A DNA stretch of 64,000 bases from Armillaria gallica. Its lineage: Eukaryota > Basidiomycota > Agaricomycetes > Agaricales > Physalacriaceae. The stretch lies in the NCBI GenBank assembly GCA_037576215.1, contig JBANDB010000002.1:7874001-7938000 (forward strand), written 5' to 3'. A program made the translations under genes and the position numbers. The notes under the pieces are model-generated. The model had not been told where the DNA came from. It did not search any database and worked only from the letters and a program-made list of their open reading frames with translations. Shown here piece by piece: positions 11,080 to 23,524 of the stretch (positions are counted from its first letter, which is position 1; the number at the start of each line of letters is the position of its first letter).

Positions 11080-11965
11080 AATTGTGCATTCAATCTATGC
11101 AGACACTAACATGCCAATTCAGATCGTCGCCTATCTCTTGCACTGGGGACTCTTCAGGACACTCTCTGTACAGCTTTGTGAGTCACTCATTCTCTAGTAA
11201 TGTTGTTTCTAATACATTCTCGTCACCAGATCTGTACTATCTAGCATTTCCGAACGACAGAAAATTCATAAAATATCTTGTCTATGGCATCTATATTGTT
11301 GAACTTGTTCAAACAATACTTGCCAGCTACAATGTGTTTGCAATGTTCAGGTATGGGTTCGGTGATTTAGATGCCCTCACACATATACATTTCAATTGGC
11401 TCATTATCCCGATCATGAGCGCTGTCAGTGTGTCAGTATGTGCAGCATCTTCTGCTCATTTCTTAACTTGAATACAGTTGCTTGTGTCAGACATGTCTTC
11501 TATGCATACTGAATCTTCATGTTGTCAAAGTCATGAATTGTCCCAATATTCATCATCTGTGTTTGTCGCCATGCTCATTATCCACAGCAGTCTAGCTCAT
11601 CTATTTATAGGTATCCTTGACCAGCTCTGTAGCAGCTATAAATATAGGTGTCTATTCTTTTGAAAAAATGACATCACTAAACTCAATAACCAGAAGATGT
11701 CCATGGCCATCAGGGTAACTAACTAACTAGATATCCTATTCATTGTGCTGATGCATGCATAGATTTGGTGCGGAGGCTCTGCCTTGTGTGATATTGTCAT
11801 CGCTATCTGCATGACTTACTATGTGAGCTCTTTCTCTCTTCCAGTTAACTTCATTGACATTGATGCTATATCACAGCTTATGCACAGCAGCACTAGTTTT
11901 CGTCAGACCCATATCATTGTCACGAAGTTATTTCATCTCATCATTGAACTAGTCAGGTGAGGCCC
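11080..11965 (+). pseudogene. DUF6534-like multi-pass membrane protein, N-terminal part (copy 2)
   Basis: Exons can be read as in Agaricomycete DUF6534 proteins. The first ends in WGLFRTLSVQL; a 52-nt GT-AG intron at 11178-11229 joins it in phase to LYYLAFPNDRKFIKYLVYG, followed by VELVQTIL, YGFGDLDALTHIHFNWL and further pieces (FYAY, WCGGSALCDIVIAICMTYY, FRQTHIIVTKLF). The family has about seven membrane helices and unknown function. In-frame TGA stops occur at 11510-11512 and 11534-11536, at positions where an arginine (CGA) would be expected. The C-terminal part appears only at ~14.15 kb, after about 2.2 kb of unrelated sequence. Confidence 0.65.
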
Positions 11966-14149
11966 ACCACATCTGTGCCACAGGTCTGAGTCCTATGCTT
12001 TCTAAGACCATCTAGCCACTTCGCCACGTACATTGCCCGGGACTTCGAATTTTTAGCACTGTTTGGAGCTCGTTTGGGTCATGCCAAGACTATAATGGTC
12101 TCTTGGTGACAGCGGTGATAAAAGAGGCACAATCCATTGGACATTGATACTATACATGTCGACAAAGAGTCTTTCATCAAGGGCTCGTTGTTGAGCTGCC
12201 ATCTACAAAAAAGAATTCAGACATTGTTGATGACATTGGGATTATTGGGAGTCTCATTGGATTTGCTTTAACTCTCAAGGAACGATGAGATATGGCACCA
12301 ACACAGGTATATTGACAAATCATCAACGACTTAGCACCAATATCTCACGAAGAATGCAGTAGTCTTATCTTTGGGTGACCAATTTCATGTTGATATTAGG
12401 AGTAAAACCCTCTGTTACAAGTCTGACAGCGAACATTTTCTGTAGGCTAGTGAGAAATGTGCATATAAACAAAACACATAGGATCAACATGAAAAGCACC
12501 TCAGGATGCAATAACACTTGCCGCCAAGGTAAAACCTTGTGGAGTAACATATCAGCAGAAGCATGACAAGAGTCATGTCCATTCAGCAATCATAAATTGC
12601 CTCCAACATGCGAACAGGACCATCTAGGACTATGGAGGTGTTATAAGGAAGGGTAAAAAGAGTGACCTATAGGTTATAGAAAACAACTCACTGAAACCGT
12701 GCTCTTTGGCCAGCCAACACAATAAAGATCCTGTTCCTTCATGAATGGGATACCCAGGACGTCTTCATAATTTTGGCAACTTGCGACTTGATCTGGGAGC
12801 AGGAAACACTTATGAGGCTGAAGAGCAGGGGTCTAGTCAAGGACAACAATTGATGAACACACCAGTTGCTTACCATGATGGATCCTCTGGTAGGGGAATG
12901 ATCTCCTTCTCAACGATCTTGTTTAGGTCTTTACGATTAAAGTCTGGAAAGATGTAAACAAAATGCTCATAAAAGTGTTCCTTGGAGACATACCAGGATC
13001 TTGCCTGGGATGAGATGAAACTTGACGGAATGTCGTTCTCCCTTCACATTGAGCAGTGTGCAAGTGTTGACGCTGAAACCTTGCATCATGCAGAATGACG
13101 AGGTGGGCCTCGATCAGGCATAACCCACGTAACCATATGGACAGCTGGAGATGTTGGTAAATGTACAAATCCAATGATCACAAATCTGAAAACTCACATT
13201 CTGGCTGTAAACCAAAAAACTCCTAAGAATTGTTGTGCACCAACCCTCCTTAAAGAACCCCATTATGAAGCTCAGGCTTCACCTCATGCATGATGGGGAT
13301 TGGTGTCTTGGATGACGAAGACTGGGACGTCGTTCCCAACGATATTCTAATTTCCATTAATAGAAAAACTGTGTGCATCTCAAATAGCATCCTACCGAAA
13401 AGTTTGATTGTGCTTCCAAGGTCAAGCAACTAAAGCATGTACTACGGTCCCCAAGATCTTTGAACCATACTGAACTGTACTACAGAGGTCTTCTGAGAAG
13501 CATCCGTCAAGACTGGCATGAAGGTGTATTTTCTGCACTGTCATCGAAGATCCTGAAGTACCCATAGATGCCTACCTTGCATGCAAGCACTACACATTCA
13601 GGAATTCGCTCATGGTCAAAGCAGTGGATCTTCTCATGCCATCACCGCAGAAGGTGTGATAGTGTCGGATTCCAGACATCTGGTCTTGTCGGCTGATATC
13701 TTTCCTTGAACAATTTTGCTGCTGATGTGAGAGAAGTCATTGGGGAAGAGTACATGGTGTTCCAAGGCTTACCTAGGTTTTTGAATTATACCAAGGAACA
13801 CATCAGTCTACAACAAGGTGAGCAGTTTCAGCCTGGGATAATCAAGGGAAGCAATAAGAAGAACAGAGAAAGATGTTGCTAACATCATAGAGGCGGGAGT
13901 CAGAGGCAACAGTAAATGGTGAAATCGGGACAATGAAGATGGAAGAAACCAGCAGTGAATAGAAGATTTCCCATGATAAGCTCAAGTAGGTAGGTCAGCA
14001 AAGTCCATTAAGGTTTGATACAGCGAATAGATTTTCCCACAGTAAAGCTCAAGTTGCATAATAACCAAGTTACCTATATACATAGGACTCAGAAACAGGA
14101 TCTGTAACAGGTATTTACTCCCTACATTCCACAGTTCTCAGGAGATTAA
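11966..14149. other. Interruption inside DUF6534-like pseudogene
   Basis: No ORF here has recognisable motifs, and no terminal repeats or target duplication were found, so the nature of this intervening DNA is unknown. A diverged direct repeat (GAATAGA...AAGCTCAAGT) lies near 13950-14062. Confidence 0.4.
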
Positions 14150-14545
14150 CGTTTTCCACTTTTAGCTGTTGCCACTCTACTCAGCCTTATCCTCTTTTTT
14201 GCTTTCCCTGGCCAGATATTCTATGCAACACCTGCCTTCATCATATCCAAGCTATATGCTAATACTGTTTACATGGTGCTGAATTCGCAAATCCGTATTA
14301 TGGGTGGATAGGATATCTATACATCTTCAACCGATATGGAGATGACAGCCATTATGATGGGCGATATCACTTCCCATTCAACCCAAGGCACACAGCAAAT
14401 GGACAGGTTGGAAGGGCAGGTGTCAGTGGTCACGATAACTAAAGAGGTATTGAGCAACGATCATGAAATGAGTCAAATGAGTGTCAGTCATGGTGATTCA
14501 TGTCTTTCTTTGAAGCTGATTTTCCTCCAAGGAGACACCACATGG
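14150..14545 (+). pseudogene. DUF6534-like membrane protein, C-terminal part (copy 2)
   Basis: The translation gives LFFAFPGQIFYATPAFIISK, YANTVYMVLNSQIRIMGG, then a stop (TAG), then YTSSTDMEM, DITSHSTQGT and VVTITK. This is the last transmembrane helix and cytoplasmic tail expected after the part at 11.1-12.0 kb. It is duplicated at 7.82-8.07 kb. Confidence 0.6.
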
Positions 14546-15294
14546 TGGTGGTATGAGCCTCCCCAAGTAACTGTCAGACTACAAAGTTCTTTGAGCCTTA
14601 CCTGACCTAATATTTATCATCTTGATGTTGTACACACCGATGCCAATTCAAATGTTATGTGTTATTCACTAATTCCATCATAGTGGTTACCAAAATTTCA
14701 GCGGATCTTCATAAAAATTGGCACCAGAGGCTCAACACATCTGTTTACATTATCAGGCATGTCTCAGTCAAAGAACCCATCAGATAATGATAAAAAGACG
14801 GCAGGCTTGCTAACTATCGTGGCAGTGACTAGTATCAGGAACAGTTTGGGGTTGAACATTAGCTGCGAACTGTAAGTGGGATGCACAATTGTGAGTGCTC
14901 TGAAGAATTTGAAGGCAGGTGACAGAAGTAAGGAATGTCCTGGGCGGGACATGTCTATAGACTGGACTAGAAATGAACAATGAAATGCCTGTCGAGCGCA
15001 GCAGTGACGGTCTCACCTAGCTGGTCTGAAATTGCAATGAACCCATCAAGAAAAAACCTCGTACCTTGATCCCTGTACGTTCCCTTTCTCTTCAATTTAC
15101 CAAGGGCTGAATGCTAATGTTGCAAGTATAGGCTCTGTTGGCTGTACACCCTATACCCAGCTGTTACCATACTTCGTGATTGTATTCTAGTCCATATTGT
15201 GTATATATGTCATGTGGTTGAATCTCTGGAGAGGCAGAGGCTATAGGACTGATACCGGGAGTTATTAGTTTTACCAGTTGATGCACAAAGCCGG
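14546..15294. other. Non-coding tail of segmental duplication
   Basis: The segment contains the single arm matching the 8378 hairpin (near 14638) and the block 14969-15065 that matches 8540-8640. No gene is supported. Confidence 0.5.
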
Positions 15295-16177
15295 TGTAAG
15301 GCTAGCAAACTCTTTGGTAAGAGACAGTCGCATCTGCGTCTGCAAGATCTTTTGTATATGCAAGGAGGGTTACCACCCACTCTGAAGGGATCCGATAGAA
15401 TCCGCTCCATCTGCGGATATGATAGAAAGAAGTAGTCCAAGCATCTGCTTAGGATACTGAACTGAGAGCGGTTGTGTGAAGATAGTGAGAGAAAAGGAGA
15501 ATTCCTTGCAATCCGCTCACAATGCTAGGCTCAGAGGTGGCTAGATGTGCTTAGGAGAGTAGCAGAATTTATTCCTTTAGTGTGCTATGAGCAAGTGAGA
15601 TTAACTAGCTTTCTAAGTACATTATGTGTGCTTATATAGTAGTGGATCTGAATCCAGCCCCCACTTCTGCACCTGCCTGCTCCAATGGCCCTGAATTTGC
15701 CTTCAAAGCTGGTATTTGACACGAGCTGTCGTGTTGAAATCAGCTGCATGAACTACTTCAGCGTCATTGAGTGCACTCTGCAACACCTTCCTCATCTGGT
15801 CTGGTTCGAGAATAGCCATATATGGCTATCCACTGTCAGCCAATTTGTCCGCTCTCTCAAGGATGATCCTTCTGCCATCCGCTGGCATGGGCGCTTCAGG
15901 TTGATAGCTGTCAGCTCCTGGAGCCTAGGCTAGTCAAATTCCCATGAAACGAGGTGGTTTCGTGGCGAATAGCATATGGCCAGGTGGACAATGTATTGCT
16001 TGGCAGATGCAAAGCGGATGGGCGGTTGCCCAGGTGGATTCTGCAGGAATTCCATTTTTGAATGGTAGGAAAGTGCGATGGAGGAGCAGCGAGTGAAAGT
16101 AGCTGTAGCATAGCACCTAGTTGCTGTATCAAGGTGAAAGCTAAAATTTGGTGCACACATAGATGTGGTGCAGCACA
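15295..16177. repeat. 883-bp LTR-like repeat, left copy
   Basis: It starts TGTAAGGCTAGC and ends GGTGCAGCACA, giving TGT...ACA ends. A second copy of exactly the same length lies at 32892-33774. The copies differ mainly by transitions. Neither copy has a clear 5-bp duplication of its own. The most economical reading is the two LTRs of one composite element; duplicate solo LTRs are the alternative. Confidence 0.65.
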
Positions 16178-16265
16178 ACCAGGGGAAAGAAACACTGTGA
16201 GTGTCCCTGCTCACACTGTCATCAGATAATCAAATCGGAAAAGGGTAGCACCCGAATAAAAGCCA

Positions 16266-16952
16266 GTGATGGTGAAGGTGAGAGGTGCAATGGACCACCC
16301 AATCCAGCCTGTTCCAGCTCAGACAGTTGACCTGACCAGCGTACAAGCTGCTCTTGCACACCTACATGAAATTACAGATGCTGGTGATGGGCGACAGGCT
16401 AACACTTTTATGTGGTCCGTTATAAACAACTTGTGGTCCTCCATCAGATCCGCCCCCAATCCTATCCTATCAGCTCATTACCCCACCAAGCTTGTAGGGC
16501 AACATTTACTGTGCTGGATCAAGGAAGTTCTCATGCACAATGTGAGTTATTACCCATCTCCCCACCGCACAGAGCTGCACCTGCTCATGAAGTCCTAGTG
16601 GGTTTACAAAGCCTGCCATTCCCAGATGACGCCATTTATGTGCGCTGAGTATGCGAGGATCTGTGACATTAACGACTACAGGAAGACACGGGCCTTTGAG
16701 CAGGCATATGAGGCAGAGGCAGGTGAGCTTGGGCCAGAGGGCATGTACAGCGCAGTGCTTATGCCTGTACTCAAGGTCACCTCCAACAGATCTATTGTAT
16801 CTGACTGGGAGGTGCGTCCTAATGGTGGGATGGTGGATGAATGGGAGAGCAACGATGAAGAAGAGGAAGAAGGCGTATCTGCTGTGGATTTGCAAGCAGG
16901 GCATGATTTTTATAGTCCAGAGCTAGGGGAGTTAGGATATCCCCAGGAATAG
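16266..16952 (+). CDS. Retroelement-associated ORFs of unknown function, part 1
   Basis: Two consecutive plus-strand ORFs (16266-16598 and 16626-16952) sit just inside the left LTR-like repeat. The second is acidic, with a run of six acidic residues (NDEEEEEGV). They lie opposite in strand to gag-pol. I do not recognise a domain. Being between LTR and pol, they may be an additional antisense ORF of the retroelement, or captured host sequence. Stops between the frames suggest decay or missed introns. Confidence 0.35.
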
Positions 16953-17633
16953 CCAATTGTAGACACATAGGGTCTGTACTGAAAGTAATGCAATAGCGAG
17001 CTAAGAACATTTTTGCAAAACTCAAGTTGTGAGCAGAGTTGAAGCGGGTACCCATCTTGTTGGGGACTGTGACAACTTATGTGTAGCAGCTTGTACAGAG
17101 CCTTTGTTTGGTGGATCCTAGCTGCTTTGGGATTGGGGACTGGTCCGCTTGTCACTGCATGATCATACGTCCTGCACGATTATTGGATCTGAATGAGGAA
17201 ACCCCATTGGCATTAGTAAGGAGAAGATAGTGGCAGGCTCAGTGTTCAAGGCAGGCCTGAGGTGCCTGGAAAAACATTGTATGAATCACCTAACTGGGTG
17301 AAGCATGATTGGCCAGGGAAACCAGAACAGTCAGGGCTAGGATATGTCGGTGTTCCAGAAGATCAAGAAGCATGCGTATTACAACTTGCAGAATGGAAAA
17401 TCAGCATGGCAGAATGTTGCGAGAAGTGAAGAGTCAATTCTGCTCAGCAGGGAGGTAGCGGATGACAATGTAGGCATGTTCCCAGAACATTTCAAGGAAA
17501 ATTTAAGGTGGAAGCATAGAAATTTTTCAAGTGACATCTGTGAAGGGATAGTGTGGGTGCGCCTGTATAAAATTTCAGTGGCATAGGCTGCATATCCGCA
17601 TCTCTCAGCATTCTAAATCATCCTCTTCTCAAC

Positions 17634-18592
17634 ATGTCTGCCTCACCAAACTTCACAAATTTCACATTCTGCTGTGGCCAGGGGGTGCCGTCCGACTGGA
17701 CTGAAGCACACGCCCGCTCTTTGTACGATTCCATTCTTGCTGACCCTATTCAGCGCACCAAAAATGTGTGGACCCCTGCCCATATCCGGTGGATGATGAA
17801 GTCCATCTGGTTCTGCATAAGCCCCAACTGCTCAGCATGTGATCCACATCTGACATTTCTGTAGGACATAACAGTTTGGCTTTCCAGGGTGACAGGCATG
17901 GATGCCTCCATTCTGCGAAGGCAGTGGGCCGCTGTCTTTAGGTGGATCTGCCCTTTTGTTCAGTGGATCTGCCACCCCAGCATTCGGGAGAACGCAGTCT
18001 GCAGTCCCACTTTCCGGCGGGACTTATCAAATATTGTAGGCAAATGTAAGTTTTTTTATTTTTCTGAACCTTCACGAAAACAGAGCTGAAATGTCTTCAT
18101 CTAGTTTGGTCAGCCACTAGTGACCCTGTGTCTTCGGATGTGGATACTGGTCCAAGCGATGAGGAGGGCAACGACGATGAGGATGTGGGCTATGGGGCGG
18201 CTCAGCCACCCACCACTCCAATGGATATAGACCTGCCTGCACCAGAGGGCGAGCTCAGCAGGAATGAGACAGGCGAGGAGTGGCGTGTCATGTCAGAGAA
18301 GTGAGCAGATTCAGCGGCTGCACAGGTGGCTGCCACCTTAGCAGGATTAGTCATGTATGGTGCTAGTTCTGATGACGGTTCTGGGGAGGACGAAGGAGAA
18401 GTTGAGGAGGAGGTAAAACAAAAGAGAAAGAGTTCAGCAGACAGAAAGAAGGAAGAAAGGGATCGTGACGCCGATGATGAGAGGGAGGAGGAAGAAGATG
18501 TGGACGAGCTTGACAGTGGAGGGGCATCCAACGCTGCACCCACCCTCAAAAAGAAAAGTAACAATTTTGAATCTCATTTGAATTTGTACTGA
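17634..18592 (+). CDS. Retroelement-associated ORFs of unknown function, part 2
   Basis: A plausible start at 17634 (MSASPNFTNFTF) opens a segment rich in Cys and Trp (SIWFCISPNCSACDPH). After likely introns a second segment runs to ~18090. From ~18120 a very acidic stretch follows, then a highly charged K/E/D-rich stretch at 18326-18592. Stops interrupt it, including TGA at 18302. No family is recognised. Position and composition suggest the same additional ORF as at 16.3 kb. Confidence 0.35.
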
Positions 18593-18782
18593 CATTGGGT
18601 CACATGGGATTAAGCTACACATGCACTGGCTGGCCAGTAGATCTCAATGGTGGAAATGGAGGAGGAGGGTCTCCTTGAGGTACGTGTCTTTGTTCTCTCT
18701 CCATTCTTCAACTGACTAGCCTTCCTTAATACAGCCAGCAGACGAGAAGTGCAGCTGATGCTGTGGCAGGCATCGCTGCCTC

Positions 18783-19684
18783 TTGCCTGTAGACTCTGAC
18801 AATGGGCACCCTGCTTGTGCTGAGTGCCTTATCAGCAGTCATGGGTGCCCAAACCGTGTCGCTCATGGCACTCCTGCCCAGCAGAAGCTGCCCCACTCTA
18901 ACAAGGGAAAGGCTAAAGCGGGTCCAGCACCCACTAAGCAACTGCAGGCCTTCATTCTCCTGCCCCGCTTGTGTCGCGGTAGTCCCGCGTCTGCTGGCCC
19001 ATCTGGTCAGCCTGAGGCGAATCCTTCGTCTGTGCCTTCAGTGGCGGATCTGCTTGCAGAGTACAGCACGTTCAGCTCATGTCCGATGCAAGAGAGACCA
19101 CCTCCCGGTCATGGTAAGCCCTGTGTCTTTCAGCCGGTACCTTTGCTGAATACCTCTCTCAGATCCTGTCACTGATTTCGCCTTCAACCTGGCGGACCGC
19201 TGCACTGGTGGGATCACCCACCCCAGGGAGGTAGCCTGGGACCAGATTCTCACCCTCACTCATCAGCTGGTGGCGGCTCACCATGCATGCTCAAGTATGA
19301 GCTGAGGAGATCCGGTCCCTTCTCCCCTGAGGAAGTGGAGTATTTGCTGCAGACACGCTATCCTGACAGCATGCTTCCACCCGACGAGGAGCAGCCGGAG
19401 GGGAGCGGGCAGGAAAATGGAGGCACCTGAGAGTGCCCCTTGGGTGGCCAGACTTCTTGGGTGGGTGGATTGATGATCTTGCCATGTCAGATTCGCAGCG
19501 GGCACTCCTGGCCATCCTCCTTCAGTGGCGTGGAGGGAATCCTAGCTGGGCAGATGAACTTGGTGGGCATAGCGCTCTTGGGACTTTGAGAATTTTTGAT
19601 ACAGATAATGGTGTAGCATTGAAGGAAGAAGAGATCGATTTTTTGATAGATAGGCAGTACCTCCATAGAATAGAGGAGCCTTGA
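18783..19684 (+). CDS. Retroelement-associated ORFs of unknown function, part 3
   Basis: The first part (18783-19175) has a Cys-rich start (CAECLISSHGCPNR), reminiscent of small zinc-binding modules in basidiomycete elements, then a Pro/Ser/Lys-rich stretch. The last part (19433-19684) includes EEEIDFLIDRQYLHR. Frames change several times. The plus-strand series ends about 530 bp from the end of the converging pol gene. Function is unknown. Confidence 0.35.
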
Positions 19685-20212
19685 ATGTTTGTACATATAA
19701 AATGAAGAGTCGCATATTTGCTTGATGTTGCCTTTGTAAGACCTAAGGTTAGCTGGGGGGTTAGAATTGAAGTGATAATGGAGTAATTTTGGAGAGAGGA
19801 TTGGGATGGAGTGAACACTCCCCCCAGCAAAATTTTCTGACTCCCAGCAGAAATGTGGAACAGTGAAGAAATGATATTGCCTCAGTAAGTCATCACAGGC
19901 GGTACATGTTGAATACATGTCACGATTTGTAGAGAGTTCAAGGAAAAAAGTAAAGTAAAGAAAACAGCTCGGCGAGCAGATTTTCATCTGCCTGCTCACA
20001 GGCGTAGGTATCATGAATGCACATTGAAAGTAACTGATAAAAATTAAAGAAAATTCGAAGTGTAGGAAAAATAGTGTCCGTTGAGTAACAAGGAAATGTA
20101 CTTAGCTATCTTCTACACCTTCATCATAAGAGTCAGTCGTCTTCTCCAAGGCTTCGATGTGCACGAGCAGCTGGTCTATGAAATCTGCTAAATCCGGCAT
20201 AGGAATTGAGTC
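19685..20212. other. Junction between antisense ORFs and integrase
   Basis: No ORF is supported on the plus strand. The two converging transcription units meet here, so this is probably where both would terminate. No LTR lies here. Confidence 0.4.
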
Positions 20213-21384
20213 TCAAGGGTAGTAAGGAATGCAGCAGAAAGCAGCTATCGGATCTGCCAGCATCATGCCATCTAGATCACATAGGATGAGGGCACCACCT
20301 CTGTTCTTTGAGATGTACACCAGTGGGCCTAGATATCTTGGCTTGAATTTGCAGCTGAGTTCATATTCCACCCTTGTATTCCATACGAGGACCAATGCAC
20401 CAGGCTGGAAATTCCAGTCAATAATCCTGTTTGCATGTTCCTTTTCCCATCGTTGAATGGTTTTGACTCTCAAGTCATATACTTTTGCATGGATCTGCTC
20501 CAGATCAGCAGGTTGCTTTTGCAATGTAACTGCTCGTCTTGCTATGAGATCTGATGTGGAGATTGCTGTTGTTGGTGGTTCAACCAGGTAAGAAGCTTCT
20601 GCTATATCCAACAGTAGGATTGGTTCTACCCCTGTTGCAACCTTGTAAGAGCTTTTCCTGATTGTTTGCAGCAGAGTGACCCTTTCTGCCTAGATAACAG
20701 TGTGTGCCACTTGACTCCACTTGTTTTCTACTCCTCCACAAGCTTTGAAGAGAGATTCTCTAAACCCATGGTGTCTCCACTCAATAACCCCTTGTGCTTG
20801 TGAGTTATAGGCAGATATGGCGATATGGTGGATGTCGTATTGAGCAGCAAGTATTTCCATAGTGGCTATAAAGGCGGGTCCATTATCCGTTACGACTTCT
20901 CAGAGGCTACCCCAATGGCAGATGATATGCTCGAATATGAAGCATGCAATTCCCTCTGCATTCTCATGCCTCAGCATTTTGAACTCTGGGTATGTGCTTA
21001 TAGAGCAGCAGGCATGTACAATGTACTTGAATCTTTGGATTTTGGAAGATGGAAAGTGTTGATATAGACTTTGGAAAATAATGGAACAGGATATGCAACC
21101 ACAGGTGGAATATGCCACTTGTCTGTCTGGTGGATTTGACACATATGGCATGTCTTCACAAACCATTTGACATTGTCAAGCAGCTGAGGCCACCAGTACC
21201 TTTTTGGGAGGTGGGTCCTAACCAAGTAGACGCCTTTGTGTCTGAGCTCGTCATGTGCGATCTGCAGCAGCCTGTATCATCTATCCGCTGGCACAACCAG
21301 CTTGTGTTCTCCTCCGCTGGCACGTTTCCAGAGGTTGTTATCTAAGAGAAAGAAACCTGAAGCATAGTTAATAAAAGTTCTTTT
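20213..21384 (-). pseudogene. Ty3/gypsy integrase, degenerate
   Basis: The minus-strand translation continues from the RT/RNase H region across several stops. The zinc-binding HHCC module is visible (HDELRHKG ... WFVKTCHMCQ). The catalytic core has VTDNGPAF (second Asp) and VIEWRHHGFRE (Glu). The first Asp is lost: the segment reads YINTFHLP where I expect an Asp at the Asn. The C-terminal part (EHANRIIDWNFQPGALVLVW, KPRYLGPLVYIS) is the usual GPY/F-type DNA-binding tail. In life it would join reverse-transcribed DNA to the genome; several stops make it non-functional. Confidence 0.8.
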
Positions 21385-23524
21385 CTAGTCTTCAGTCATT
21401 GAGGCGGGAACATGGAAATCCGAAAGGTAGTCTTGAACTAGCAGCACCCTCACATCGTTAGATTTAGCTTTAGCACTCCAGGGAATCTCCACATCTGCAT
21501 CGGTTGGGATTGGATCCGCTGCTTGCAGGTGGATTTGGCAGTTTGCCAAAATCTGCATTGGAGAGAGGATTTTGTGTCCGGATGCTCGCTCTTCTATGAG
21601 CGGGTTGATGATATGCACAAAACCATACATCTTGTCAACCCAGTCAGGATTGTCTCCTTGGGTGGGTTCATTGCCTGGCTGCAGACGCCTTCTCGACAAT
21701 CCGTCTACACCGTGTTTGACTCCTGGAATGTGAACCAGCTTGAAATCAAACAGAAGAATCCCTGCTACCCATCGGTTGATTACCGCACTCGGGTTCATGT
21801 CTGGGTTGTTGATCATTCCTTTGATGGCAGTAGCATCTACCTCCACCACAAAGTTCTTGACTCCAATGATCCAGATAGCAGCCTCTTTTAATGCCCTATA
21901 TAGGCCATAGAGTTTGAGCTTTGGCTGGCTATACTTTGATTTGACAGAGTTGAGTGGAATAGAACCAAAGTGGGAAGGGTATCTTCGTTTTGGATTAGCA
22001 GGATCCTCTTGAAAAATGGCATATCCGACAGCTTGCATGCTTGTGTCAACCGCTAGGATGACTGGCACATCCGACTTATAGTCAATCGGGCAGAGAGTGG
22101 GTGAGTTGATGATTTCTTGCTTCAGTGCTTCTTGAGTGGCTTCTTGATCTGGTCCCCAGAAAAACTCAACACCTTTGCACGTGAGATTTACTAGAGGCCT
22201 TGCCAGCAGGCTGTAGTTGTGGACATATATCTGTAGGATTCCAGCAGTTCCTAAGAATGAGCAGACATCTGTAAGGTCTAGACATGGTCCCCAATTCTTG
22301 ATCTTGTTGACTTTTCCATCTTTGGGTATTCTGCCTTCATATGTGCACTTGTGTCCAACAATAATTGCTTCTAGCACACAGAGGTACACCTTCTTCCTTG
22401 ACCAAGTACAACCAGCATACTTCATCTGCTGCACTACCCAATTGAGATTCTGGAAATGTTCCCATACGAAGCAGCGGATTCCCGAATTTTTGGGTATCGT
22501 CTCATATCCGCCATCCGCTGTCTTGTAGCGGGTGATGGGTCCCTTCATGCCTGTGTCATTGACAAACAGAATAGTTACATCCGGTATTTTGTCTTGGAGC
22601 ATGTAGGTTATGTTGCCTTGTAGGACTTGCATTGAGTTAGTCCATCCCATCGGTAGCATGCTGAGGCAGAAGGTGCCTAGAGGTGTTTGGAAGGTCATGA
22701 GGTCTCTACTCTTTACTGAGAGTAACCTCTGGTCAAAGGCTACAAAGAGTTCAAATATGCCGTAACAAGTGCATGCACCAAAGGTCTCCACTAGCTGTTC
22801 TATGAGCAGAGGCCCCCCTGAGTTGTGGATGGTAACAGCATTGAGTGGCTGTAAGTTATGTATGATCCGAAGTGAATATCCATCTTTCTTGAAGACTGTG
22901 AACCATTTGGAATGATAAGAAGAACTAGAAGGCTCATATATTCCAGAAGCTATCTTGTCTTTGACAATTTCTATAACTTCATGGTATAGGCCTGGAGGAA
23001 TAGGAATATTTTTGTGTACCCAAGGAATATGTTCTATGACAGGGATGGTGACCAGGGGAAAGAAATCTTCTCTGAATTTCCTCTTCTGCGATTCATCCCA
23101 AGTGAATCCGCTCTCTTGCAGCATCATGAAGTGATGCATGAGCTTTCGCTCGTCTGGCCATAGGAAATCCCCAGGGTGATTTTCTTCTATAATGTCATGG
23201 TTTTCTTGAGTATAGTGTCCGGTCGGATGGAAATCCGGTGGATGGGTTGAAAGAATAGGTATATCTGCTAGTGGGTCGCCAGTAATCTCTTGGATAATCC
23301 GAAACTCTTCAGGTAGCATCATGGGTACAGGTTTGACACGCTGGTCGACCTTTTTGTACTTCTTTTTCTTGGGCTTGGGGCATGTGACCTCAAAAATGCC
23401 AGTCGGTTGGAAGTAAGCGGGTCCACTGTGTATGCTGTCCACTTCAAACAGATCCATGAATAAGAGTTCATGAGGCTGGTCAACATACTGTAGGATTGAG
23501 AAAGAGGGAAGAGAGGTAGGAAAT
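21385..23524 (-). pseudogene. Ty3/gypsy reverse transcriptase and RNase H, one long but catalytically damaged ORF
   Basis: One ORF carries RT and RNase H. RT landmarks are KWFTVFKKDGYSLRIIHNLQ and TFQTPLGTFCLSMLPMGWTN. The catalytic box reads FVNDTG where an FVDD-type box is expected, and the first catalytic Asp position reads IFELFVAFD with Glu. RNase H has ILAVDTSMQAVGYAIF, but a Lys stands in KLKLYGLYRAL where the catalytic Glu is expected. The D-to-N and E-to-K changes are G-to-A transitions. So the frame is open but the enzyme should be dead. The first ~45 residues upstream of 23524 in this frame are SINE sequence, not retroelement protein. Confidence 0.85.
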
